A stretch of 8,580 nt of DNA. Source: Sulfitobacter sp. (lineage in GTDB: Bacteria; Pseudomonadota; Alphaproteobacteria; Rhodobacterales; Rhodobacteraceae). Below the pieces are notes generated by a model. The model was not told where the DNA came from. It saw nothing but the letters and a program-made list of their open reading frames with translations, and did not search any database. Position 1 is the stretch's first letter. Each line of letters opens with the position of its first letter. Made by a program: the position numbers and the translations under genes. Shown here in pieces: positions 1-6,721 of the stretch. The stretch is from positions 1-8,580 of the forward strand of contig JAGXHD010000065.1 of the NCBI GenBank assembly GCA_024636395.1, given 5' to 3'.

Positions 1-771
1 ATCATCCGCGTGCGCGGGCTGGTCACACGCTTTGGCACTCATACCGTGCACGATGGGCTTGATCTGGATGTGCGGCGCGGCGAGATCATCGGCGTGGTCG
101 GCGGCTCGGGCACCGGGAAATCCGTCCTGTTGCGCGCGATCGTGGGCCTGCTCCAGCCCGACGCGGGCCAAATCGAGGTTTTTGGCGAGAGCGTGCGCGC
201 GACCGCCGAGACGCAGTACCGCGCGCTGCGCCGCCGCTGGGGTGTGATGTTTCAGGACGGTGCGCTCTTTTCCTCGCTCACCGTGCGGCAGAACGTGGAG
301 GCTCCGATGCGCGAGCAACTGGAACTCGGCGACGAGCTGCGCGAGACGCTGGCTGGGATCAAGGTACGCATGGTCGGGCTGCCGGAGAACGCGATGATGC
401 AATATCCATCAGAGCTGTCAGGGGGCATGCGCAAACGCGCCGGATTCGCCCGCGCCATCGCGATGGATCCAGAAATCGTATTTCTCGATGAGCCGACCGC
501 CGGTCTCGATCCGATCGGAGCGGCGGCCTTCGATACCCTGATCAAGCAGTTGCAGACCTCGCTGGGGCTGACCGTGTTTCTGGTGACCCATGATCTGGAC
601 AGTCTGCACGCGATCTGTGACCGTATCGCCGTACTCGCCGACAAGAAGGTTCTGGCCGTTGGGACCATGGAGGAAATGCTCAAGGTTGATCACCCTTGGG
701 TACATGAGTATTTCCACGGCCCGCGTGCGCGTGCCGCTCTGGGAACGGCGAAAAAGGAAGAGGCCCACTGA
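1..771 (+). CDS. ABC transporter ATP-binding protein, MlaF-type (5' end outside window)
   Basis: This is the ATPase of an MCE-associated lipid ABC transporter. It sits at the cytoplasmic face of the inner membrane and powers an MlaE-type permease. The reading frame is open from base 1, and the residues before the GTG at position 10 already fit the start of an ABC domain, so the true start is a little upstream and the gene is partial. All nucleotide-binding motifs are present (numbering from base 1): Walker A GGSGTGKS (34-41), Q-loop Gln85, signature LSGGM (139-143), Walker B IVFLDEP with Glu164, D-loop GLD (168-170) and switch His197. The visible 256 residues match the usual MlaF length. The stop overlaps the next start (TGATG, one shared base), so the two are translationally coupled. 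The MCE protein and auxiliary lipoprotein downstream favour lipid transport over other ABC roles. The permease is not visible. The substrate is unknown. Confidence 0.93.
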   Translation: MIRVRGLVTRFGTHTVHDGLDLDVRRGEIIGVVGGSGTGKSVLLRAIVGLLQPDAGQIEVFGESVRATAETQYRALRRRWGVMFQDGALFSSLTVRQNVEAPMREQLELGDELRETLAGIKVRMVGLPENAMMQYPSELSGGMRKRAGFARAIAMDPEIVFLDEPTAGLDPIGAAAFDTLIKQLQTSLGLTVFLVTHDLDSLHAICDRIAVLADKKVLAVGTMEEMLKVDHPWVHEYFHGPRARAALGTAKKEEAH

Positions 772-2486
772 TGGAGACCCGCGCGAACTATATCCTGATC
801 GGCGTTTTCACGCTCCTGTCGATCCTCGGTACGCTGGCGTTTTTCATTTGGCTGGCCAGCGTGCAGGTCAACCGGCAGTATCAGACCTATGGCATTCTGT
901 TCGAGGACGTCTCAGGCCTCGATGCGTCGGGGGATGTGTCGTTCAACGGGATTTCCGTAGGGCGCGTGATCGATCTGCGCATCGCACCGCAAGACCCCTC
1001 CAAGGTGTTCACCACCATCGAGATCGAAGCGGATGTGCCGGTCCGCACCGACACTGTCGCTCAGGTGCAGTCGCAGGGGGTGACAGGCGTCGCCTATATA
1101 TCGCTGACGGGGGGCACTCCCTCGGCCGCGCCGCTTGAGGCAAACGCGGAAGGCTGGCGCATCATCCCCTCACGGCGCTCCAATCTCCAGGCTCTGGTGC
1201 AGGATGCCCCCGATCTGCTGGCGGAAGCGACACGTTTACTGGCGCAGTTTCAAGCGCTGACCGGACCCGAAAACCAGACCTACGTGACCAATATCCTGCG
1301 CAATCTGGATTCGACCTCCGGCAGGCTCGATCAAGCGCTCAATGATTTCTCCGACATCAGCGGCACCGTGCGCGATGCGGTGGTGCAGATCAGCCTGTTC
1401 ACGGACCAGCTCGACGTGATCGGTGCCTCCGTGAGCCAAACGCTGGATCAGACTGACAAGACACTGATCGCAGCGACCGAAGCGTTTTCGCAGGCGCAGA
1501 CCGTGCTGGCCGGCTCCGTAGAGACGATTGACAGTGCGGGGAGCGTGTTCGACCGGGCCGAAGGCCTCTTGGCGCAGCAGATCCCCGATATCCTCACGCA
1601 ATTCTCCGAGGCTGCGCGCCTGACCAACACCGCCATTGCCGATCTGCAAAGTCGGGGCGCAAATACGCTCGACGGCTTTGGGGAAACTGCGGGCCTGCTC
1701 AACGCCCGGCTCGTCGAGCTCGAAGTCTCCTTGCGCGAAGCCAACACCGCTTTCACCGCCGTGACCGAAGCCTCCAACAGTTTCGATGCTCTGGTGGACG
1801 GGGATGGCACGCTGCTGGTGTCCGAGACGCGCGCGGTCGTTGCAGATGCCGGCAACGCGATTTCAGCGATCGAAGCGGCAGTGGTCAATGATGTGCCCGC
1901 GATCATGGCCGATATCCGCACCGGCGTGGCACGCGCGACCAAAGCTGTCGATGACGTGGCCGCGAATGTGACCGCGCTCAGCGCGCGGTTGGAACCTGTG
2001 GCGACGGATGCGCAGGCTGCAATCGCCTCGGCGAACGCGCTGTTCGTGAAGGCGCAGAGCAGCCTCGCCACGCTCGACGGCACCCTCACGCGTGCCGAGG
2101 GGACACTTGGCGCAGCACAGGGTACCTTCGAGGCCGCGACTGAAGTACTCGATACCGATCTGGGGCCGATGATGAGGGACATCCGCAGCGCGTCCGACCA
2201 GATCACCCGTGCGGTCACCGATGTGGCGGCGGATGTGCCCGCGATCACCGCCGATCTGCGCGCGCTCATCGCCCGCAGTGATGCCGTAGCCCGCCAGATC
2301 CAGAGTGCGGTGTCACAAACTACGCCCGGCTTCAGCGATTTTGCCAGCAGGGGCCTGCCTGAATTGACCCGCCTCGCCGCAGAGGCACGCACGTTGGTGA
2401 GCACGCTCGGCGCGCTCACCCGCAAGATCGAGCGCAATCCCGCAGGCTTCATTCTGGACGGACGCGTCCCCGACTACAGGAAATAG
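771..2486 (+). CDS. MlaD/MCE-family substrate-binding protein with long helical C-terminus
   Basis: This is the periplasmic component of the MCE transporter, anchored in the inner membrane. Residues about 7-29 form one hydrophobic segment (ILIGVFTLLSILGTLAFFIWL) used as the membrane anchor. A single MCE domain follows at about 37-116, with the typical FEDVSGL and GISVGRV stretches. Residues about 140-545 are Ala/Thr/Asp/Leu-rich and look almost entirely helical or coiled-coil. Two related segments, 374-407 and 463-496, share about 15 of 34 residues. The protein has no cysteine or histidine. At 571 residues it is about three times the length of E. coli MlaD and has only one MCE domain, unlike the multi-MCE PqiB and LetB. 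MCE proteins form hexameric rings; a long helical tail could extend the channel toward the outer membrane (inference). The start ATG at 771 is preceded by AGGAAGAGG at 755-763 and overlaps the ATPase stop. Confidence 0.92.
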   Translation: METRANYILIGVFTLLSILGTLAFFIWLASVQVNRQYQTYGILFEDVSGLDASGDVSFNGISVGRVIDLRIAPQDPSKVFTTIEIEADVPVRTDTVAQVQSQGVTGVAYISLTGGTPSAAPLEANAEGWRIIPSRRSNLQALVQDAPDLLAEATRLLAQFQALTGPENQTYVTNILRNLDSTSGRLDQALNDFSDISGTVRDAVVQISLFTDQLDVIGASVSQTLDQTDKTLIAATEAFSQAQTVLAGSVETIDSAGSVFDRAEGLLAQQIPDILTQFSEAARLTNTAIADLQSRGANTLDGFGETAGLLNARLVELEVSLREANTAFTAVTEASNSFDALVDGDGTLLVSETRAVVADAGNAISAIEAAVVNDVPAIMADIRTGVARATKAVDDVAANVTALSARLEPVATDAQAAIASANALFVKAQSSLATLDGTLTRAEGTLGAAQGTFEAATEVLDTDLGPMMRDIRSASDQITRAVTDVAADVPAITADLRALIARSDAVARQIQSAVSQTTPGFSDFASRGLPELTRLAAEARTLVSTLGALTRKIERNPAGFILDGRVPDYRK

Positions 2487-2490
2487 ACCC

Positions 2491-3102
2491 ATGACCGACC
2501 TGACCCGACGCACGGCCCTGCTGGGCGCCCTTTGCACCTTGGGAGGATGCAGCACGATCAGCTCGCTCAACGCGGCAGCGCGCCCGATGGACACCTATGA
2601 TCTGCGCGCGGCTGCCGGATCTGCGACAGGCGCGCGCAAACCGCAAACCCTGCTGATCGCGCTCCCGCAGGCCTCTGCCGCAATCGCTACAGATCGGATC
2701 CTGATCAAGCCCGCGCCCGCACAGATCACCTATCTGCCCTCTGCCCGCTGGAGCGACGAGCTGCCCGCCGTGGTGCAACTGCTGCTGGTCCGCAGCATCG
2801 CACAGACCGGAAGAACCGCCTATGTGGGCGCGGTGGATGCGGTCCCGGTACCTGACAAGGTGCTGCTGGCGCGCATCGATGCATTCGAGGTTGCGGTGCT
2901 GCCAGATGGGCGCTTTGAAGCAACGGCTGATTTTGATCTCACCCTGATCAATGACAGCGATCAGCGTGTGATCGGGTCGCGTCGCTTCACCCAAACTGCG
3001 CCTGTAGCAGGGGATACGCCCGAACAGATCGTCGGCGCGTTCCAGATCCTGCTGGATGATCTGCTGCCGCGCATGGCGGATTGGGCGATCGCGGGCGTCT
3101 GA
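2491..3102 (+). CDS. ABC-type transport auxiliary lipoprotein (PqiC-like)
   Basis: This lipoprotein belongs to the family that accompanies MCE transporters (ABC_trans_aux, as in PqiC). The N-terminus has a short charged region with Arg6-Arg7, a hydrophobic stretch, and lipobox LGGC with Cys20 as the lipidation site. Residues +2 and +3 are Ser and Thr, so there is no Asp retention signal, and sorting to the outer membrane is expected by the E. coli Lol rule. The family's characteristic central motif is present as YLPSARWSDELPAVVQ (81-96). The mature part of about 183 residues is the normal size. The start follows the MCE stop by 4 bases, with AGGAAA at 2478-2483 as ribosome binding site. The likely role is an outer-membrane dock for the MCE assembly, which is inferred from the operon and from PqiC. 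The TRRTALL sequence raises the possibility of Tat export. Confidence 0.9.
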   Translation: MTDLTRRTALLGALCTLGGCSTISSLNAAARPMDTYDLRAAAGSATGARKPQTLLIALPQASAAIATDRILIKPAPAQITYLPSARWSDELPAVVQLLLVRSIAQTGRTAYVGAVDAVPVPDKVLLARIDAFEVAVLPDGRFEATADFDLTLINDSDQRVIGSRRFTQTAPVAGDTPEQIVGAFQILLDDLLPRMADWAIAGV

Positions 3103-3168
3103 TCTGCGTCGGCGGCACAGGCTTGGTCCGTTCTATACCGTCACGCTCCGAGGGACTCCAGATGCTTT

Positions 3169-3187
3169 AGCCTTAAAACTTAAGGCT
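3169..3187. promoter_or_regulatory. Perfect inverted repeat, candidate MarR operator
   Basis: AGCCTTAA (3169-3176), spacer AAC and TTAAGGCT (3180-3187) form a perfect 8-3-8 palindrome whose arm centres are 11 bases apart, about one helical turn. That geometry suits a dimeric winged-helix protein such as the MarR regulator encoded downstream. The repeat lies 57 bases before the first start codon of the catabolic operon, in its only upstream gap. A run of T does not follow on either strand, which argues against a terminator. Assignment to this MarR protein is inference. Confidence 0.5.
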
Positions 3188-3214
3188 TGAAATATATCCG
3201 CCCCATGGTAGCGT
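3187..3214 (+). promoter_or_regulatory. Weak sigma-70-like promoter candidate for the catabolic operon
   Basis: TTGAAA (3187-3192) could serve as a -35 element, with TAGCGT (3209-3214) as a poor -10 after a 16-base spacer. An alternative -10 is TATATC at 3193-3198, which has no good -35. The first -35 base is also the last base of the inverted repeat, so a protein bound there would block polymerase. The hexamers are weak, and the location in the only gap is the main argument. Confidence 0.25.
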
Positions 3215-3231
3215 TGGGACAACAACCGATC

Positions 3232-3237
3232 AGGAGA
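3232..3237 (+). promoter_or_regulatory. Ribosome binding site fixing the start at 3244
   Basis: AGGAGA lies 6 bases before ATG 3244 but only 3 before GTG 3241. The reading frame is open further upstream, from a TTG at 3187, but this site and the FAD-binding GGGPAG motif directly after Met-Arg-Ile-Ala-Cys-Leu select ATG 3244 as the start. Confidence 0.75.
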
Positions 3238-3243
3238 ACTGTG

Positions 3244-5532
3244 ATGCGTATTGCTTGTCTGGGGGGCGGACCTGCGGGGCTGTATTTTGCGATCTCGATG
3301 AAGTTGCGCAGGCCGGATGTGGATATCACGGTGTTCGAGCGCAACAAACCTGACGATACCTTCGGCTGGGGCGTCGTGCTGTCGGACGAGACGCTGGGCA
3401 ATCTGGCCAGCAACGATCCGGTGAGCGCCAAGGCGATCGAGAATCATTTCGCCTATTGGGACGATATCGCGGTGCATTATCGCGGCTCCAAACAGCTCTC
3501 GACCGGCCACGGGTTTTGCGGGATCGGGCGCAAGCAGCTGCTGCTGGACCTTCAGGCGCGGGCGCGCGACCTTGGCGTGACGCTGGAATTCGAGCACAAC
3601 GTCGAGAGCGTGCGGGCGTTTGCCAAGGACTTCGATCTGGTAGTCGCATCGGACGGTCTCAATTCCGCGACGCGCGCTGAGTTCAAGGACATCTTCAAGC
3701 CCGACATCGAGATGCGTACCTGCAAATTCACTTGGCTCGGCACCCACCAGAAATTCGACGATGCCTTCACGTTCATTTTCGAGGAGACGGACAAGGGCTG
3801 GGTTTGGGCGCATGCCTACAGCTTTGATGACACCACATCGACCTTCATCGTCGAATGCGATCAGGCGACCTACGATGCCTACGGTTTCGGGGAGATGGAG
3901 CAAGCGCAGAGCATCGCGGTCTGCGAGGAGATCTTCAAAGACCATCTCGGCGGCCACCCCCTGATGACCAACGCGCACCACATTCGCGGCTCCGCGTGGA
4001 TCAACTTCCCGCGTGTGCTGTGCGAAAAATGGAGCCATGAGAATATTGTGCTGATGGGCGACGCCTCGGCCTCCGCGCATTTCTCGATCGGGTCTGGCAC
4101 GAAGCTCGCGCTGGAAAGCGCCATCGCACTCGCCGATTACGTGACTGAAAAGGACACGCTGGCGGAGGCTTTCGCCGTCTACGAAGAGGAGCGGCGGATT
4201 CAGGTTTTGCGGCTTCAATCGGCGGCGCGCAATTCGCTGGAATGGTTCGAGGACGTGCATCGGTATCTGCACCTCGATCCGGTGCAGTTCAATTACTCCT
4301 TGCTGACACGCTCCCAGCGGATCAGTCACGAAAACCTGCGATTGCGCGATCCCGCCTGGCTGGAAAGCGCCGAGCGCTGGTTCCAGACGCGGGCGGGCAA
4401 CACCAACAACAAGGTTCGCGCGCCCATGTTCGCGCCTTACAAACTGCGGGATATGACACTGGAAAACCGCGTCGTCGTCTCGCCGATGGCGCAATATAAG
4501 GCGGTGGACGGCGCCCCCACCGATTGGCATTTCGTGCATTACGCGGAGCGGGCCAAGGGCGGGGCAGGCCTCATCTATACCGAGATGACCTGCGTGAGTG
4601 CGGACGGCCGGATCACGCCCGGCTGCCCGGGGCTTTACGCGCCCGAGCACGAGGCGGAATGGGCACGACTGACACGCTTCGTACACGCCGAGACCACTGC
4701 GAAGATCTGCTGCCAGATCGGCCATGCGGGCCGCAAGGGTTCCACCAATCTGGGCTGGGAGGGGATGGACAAGCCGCTGGCCGCGGGCAACTGGGATCTG
4801 CTGTCGGCTTCCGCCATTCCTTGGGCCGAGGAAAACGCTGTGCCGCGTGCGATGACCCGCGACGACATGGACGCGGTAACGGCTGATTTCGTGGCTGCCG
4901 CAGAAATGGCGGACCGCGCGGGCTTTGACATGATCGAGCTGCACGCGGCGCACGGCTATCTGCTGTCCTCGTTCATCTCCCCCCTGTCGAATATCCGCGA
5001 GGATAAATTCGGCGGCAGTCTGGAGAACCGGATGCGATATCCTCTGGAGGTGTTCGAGGCGATGCGCGCTGTCTGGCCCGCGGACAAGCCGATGGCGGTG
5101 CGCATCTCCGCCTCCGATTGGGCGGGCGATGATGGCGTGACGCCACAGGAAGCTGTCGAGGTGGCGCGGGCCTTCTCGACCGCAGGCGCAGATATCATTG
5201 ACGTCTCCGCTGGGCAGACTTCGACCAAGGGCAAGCCGGTTTATGGCCGGATGTTCCAGACGCCGTTCTCCGACCGGATCCGCAATGAGGCGAAGGTCGC
5301 CACAATGGCGGTCGGCAATATCTACGAGGTAGATCACGTCAATTCCATCCTGATGGCGGGGCGTGCGGATCTGGTGTGTATCGCGCGGCCGCATCTGGCG
5401 GATCCCTATTGGACCCTGCGCGCCGCCGCCCAGATCGGCGACAGGGATATGACATGGCCGCTGCCCTATGCGCCGGGCCGTGATCAGATGTGGCGGCTGG
5501 CCGATAAGGACGCGGAGGCTGAAAAAGTATGA
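3244..5532 (+). CDS. Bifunctional 2-aminobenzoyl-CoA monooxygenase/reductase (salicylyl-CoA 5-hydroxylase/oxidoreductase type)
   Basis: This is a fusion of two flavoenzymes, 762 residues. Residues 1 to about 385 form a group A FAD monooxygenase: GGGPAG (7-12), Glu32 at the end of beta-2, ASDGLNSATR (135-144) and the second FAD motif LMGDA (270-274). Residues about 392-735 form an Old-Yellow-Enzyme-type FMN barrel: LENRVVVSPM (406-415), QIGHAGR with His494, HAAHGYL (567-573) and the phosphate-binding stretch GRADLVCIARP (706-716). No iron-sulfur cysteine cluster follows the barrel, unlike 2,4-dienoyl-CoA reductase. In Azoarcus evansii the homologous architecture uses O2 and NADH to hydroxylate anthraniloyl-CoA at C5 and then reduce the ring, giving a non-aromatic 2-amino-5-oxocyclohexene-carbonyl-CoA. 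Database names for this family also say salicylyl-CoA 5-hydroxylase, so the exact substrate is not settled. It is the first gene of the operon, and its stop overlaps the SDR start (ATGA). Confidence 0.9.
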   Translation: MRIACLGGGPAGLYFAISMKLRRPDVDITVFERNKPDDTFGWGVVLSDETLGNLASNDPVSAKAIENHFAYWDDIAVHYRGSKQLSTGHGFCGIGRKQLLLDLQARARDLGVTLEFEHNVESVRAFAKDFDLVVASDGLNSATRAEFKDIFKPDIEMRTCKFTWLGTHQKFDDAFTFIFEETDKGWVWAHAYSFDDTTSTFIVECDQATYDAYGFGEMEQAQSIAVCEEIFKDHLGGHPLMTNAHHIRGSAWINFPRVLCEKWSHENIVLMGDASASAHFSIGSGTKLALESAIALADYVTEKDTLAEAFAVYEEERRIQVLRLQSAARNSLEWFEDVHRYLHLDPVQFNYSLLTRSQRISHENLRLRDPAWLESAERWFQTRAGNTNNKVRAPMFAPYKLRDMTLENRVVVSPMAQYKAVDGAPTDWHFVHYAERAKGGAGLIYTEMTCVSADGRITPGCPGLYAPEHEAEWARLTRFVHAETTAKICCQIGHAGRKGSTNLGWEGMDKPLAAGNWDLLSASAIPWAEENAVPRAMTRDDMDAVTADFVAAAEMADRAGFDMIELHAAHGYLLSSFISPLSNIREDKFGGSLENRMRYPLEVFEAMRAVWPADKPMAVRISASDWAGDDGVTPQEAVEVARAFSTAGADIIDVSAGQTSTKGKPVYGRMFQTPFSDRIRNEAKVATMAVGNIYEVDHVNSILMAGRADLVCIARPHLADPYWTLRAAAQIGDRDMTWPLPYAPGRDQMWRLADKDAEAEKV

Positions 5533-6248
5533 GCCGGGTTCTGGTCACAGGCGGCGGCTCTGGTATCGGGCGGGCCATTGCGCAGGATTTCGCAGCTCGT
5601 GGACACGACGTGGTCGTTGCAGGGCGTACTCTGGCCGCCCTTGAAGAAACGGCGCAAGGCAGCGCAATCAGCTGCCGGGCCGTGGACGTGACGGACAAGG
5701 CGCAAGTCGATGCGCTCTTTGATGCACCTTTCGACATCGTCGTGGCGAACGCCGGTGCGGGCACCGCCATGCGGGTGCGCGATATGCCACTGGACGTCTG
5801 GCAAAACACGCTCGCCGTCAATCTGACAGGCGTGTTTCTCACCTTTCAGGCCGGGCTGCGCGAGATGGGCGCGGGGGGGCGGCTGATCGCCATTGCCTCC
5901 ACCGCCAGCCTAAAGGGCGGTGCGAATATCGCGGCCTATGCCGCAGCCAAGCACGGCGTGCTGGGGCTCGTCCGGTCGCTGGCAATCGAGGTGGCGCGCG
6001 ACGGGATCACGTGTAATGCCGTATGCCCCGGTTTTGTGGACACGGACATGGGGCAGGCAGCGGTGACAAACGTGATGGAGCGGCTGGATCTGCCGCGCGA
6101 CAAGGCCGAGCGGATGGTCGTTGGCGGCAATCCGATGCGCCGCATGATCGACGTAGATGAAGTGACAGCAGCGGTACGGTTCTTGGCATCGCACGAGGCG
6201 TCGATGGTGAACGGCCACGCGCTGTCGGTATCGGGGGGCGAGATATGA
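5529..6248 (+). CDS. SDR-family NAD(P)-dependent oxidoreductase
   Basis: This is a classical short-chain dehydrogenase/reductase of 239 residues, a cytoplasmic Rossmann-fold enzyme. The cofactor motif is TGGGSGIG (7-14), followed by NAGAG (74-78). The full catalytic tetrad is visible: Asn98, Ser124, Tyr137 and Lys141 in YAAAK. PGFVDTDM (167-174) and the C-terminal NGHALSVSGG are family-typical. Arg33 after beta-2 (AGR) is compatible with NADP(H), which is a weak inference. The start ATG shares 4 bases with the monooxygenase/reductase stop, with GGAGG at 5514-5518 as ribosome binding site, and the stop overlaps the MarR start in the same way. The position suggests it oxidizes or reduces the 5-oxo/hydroxy group of the dearomatized ring or a later beta-hydroxyacyl-CoA. 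Sequence alone does not tell which. Confidence 0.9.
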   Translation: MSRVLVTGGGSGIGRAIAQDFAARGHDVVVAGRTLAALEETAQGSAISCRAVDVTDKAQVDALFDAPFDIVVANAGAGTAMRVRDMPLDVWQNTLAVNLTGVFLTFQAGLREMGAGGRLIAIASTASLKGGANIAAYAAAKHGVLGLVRSLAIEVARDGITCNAVCPGFVDTDMGQAAVTNVMERLDLPRDKAERMVVGGNPMRRMIDVDEVTAAVRFLASHEASMVNGHALSVSGGEI

Positions 6249-6721
6249 AGGATGTAACCGAGCGGACCGGGCAGGAGCCCTCCAAGCAGCGGCTGCGCGT
6301 CTGGCTCAACCTGCTGAAGATCAACCGCGGCATCGAGGCTGAATTGCGGGGCCGGATGCGCACTGAATTCGGCACCACCCTGCCGCGTTTCGACGTGATG
6401 AGCGCGCTTTACCGCCATCCCGATGGGCTGATCATGAGCGCGCTGAGCAGCATGTTGATGGTGTCGAACGGTAATGTGACAGGCATCGTCGACCGGCTGT
6501 GTGACGATGGTTTTATCCTGCGCGTACCCGTTCCCGGCGACCGCCGCGCAGCGCGCGCGCGCCTCACACCTGCGGGACGTCAGGAATTCGAGCGGCAGGC
6601 CGAAGTGCACGAGGTTTGGGTTGCCGAGCTGTTGGGCGGGCTGGATGCGCAAGAGTGCGCGGTCGTCCTCGACCTGCTGACGCGGATAAGAATGAATGAA
6701 ACGGAGAGCCACCATGTCTGA
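6245..6721 (+). CDS. MarR-family winged-helix transcriptional regulator
   Basis: This is a dimeric DNA-binding repressor-type protein of 158 residues, the normal MarR length. The winged helix spans about 48-112: the recognition helix region is SNGNVTGIVDRL (74-85), and the wing carries the conserved PGDRRAARARLT (97-108) with Asp99 and Arg101. Flanking N- and C-terminal helices (about 15-42 and 113-150) would form the dimer interface. The gene lies inside the catabolic operon, overlapping the SDR stop by 4 bases and the next start by 8, so it is very likely autoregulated. The candidate operator is the palindrome at 3169-3187. MarR relatives in aromatic pathways (BadR, CouR, HcaR) respond to aromatic acids or their CoA thioesters. 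Anthranilate or anthraniloyl-CoA is therefore a reasonable but unproven effector. Confidence 0.9.
   Translation: MKDVTERTGQEPSKQRLRVWLNLLKINRGIEAELRGRMRTEFGTTLPRFDVMSALYRHPDGLIMSALSSMLMVSNGNVTGIVDRLCDDGFILRVPVPGDRRAARARLTPAGRQEFERQAEVHEVWVAELLGGLDAQECAVVLDLLTRIRMNETESHHV
6703..6708 (+). promoter_or_regulatory. Ribosome binding site fixing the start at 6714
   Basis: GGAGAG lies 5 bases before ATG 6714. A second in-frame ATG at 6696 lies upstream of this site and would add only the residues MKRRAT, which lie outside the crotonase fold. The site therefore supports 6714 as the start. Confidence 0.65.

Noticed and set aside
1448..2452. A 334-codon Ala/Ser-rich minus-strand open frame opposite the MCE gene
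   Set aside because: It is explained as the mirror of the Ala/Thr/Asp-rich helical repeats of the MCE protein, and it has no start context or recognizable motifs.
3169..3187. Reading the palindrome as a rho-independent terminator of the lipoprotein operon
   Set aside because: The stem is AT-rich with a 3-base loop, and no T-run follows on either strand.
3187..3243. An N-terminal extension of the monooxygenase/reductase starting at TTG 3187
   Set aside because: It would read through the inverted repeat edge and the ribosome binding site, and it adds 19 residues before a motif that normally begins a few residues after the start Met.
3133..5394. A 753-codon open frame on the minus strand, opposite the fused monooxygenase/reductase
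   Set aside because: It mirrors a gene with clear flavin motifs. Long antisense frames are expected in GC-rich DNA with strong third-position bias, and its translation is rich in Arg, His and Gly with no recognizable domain.
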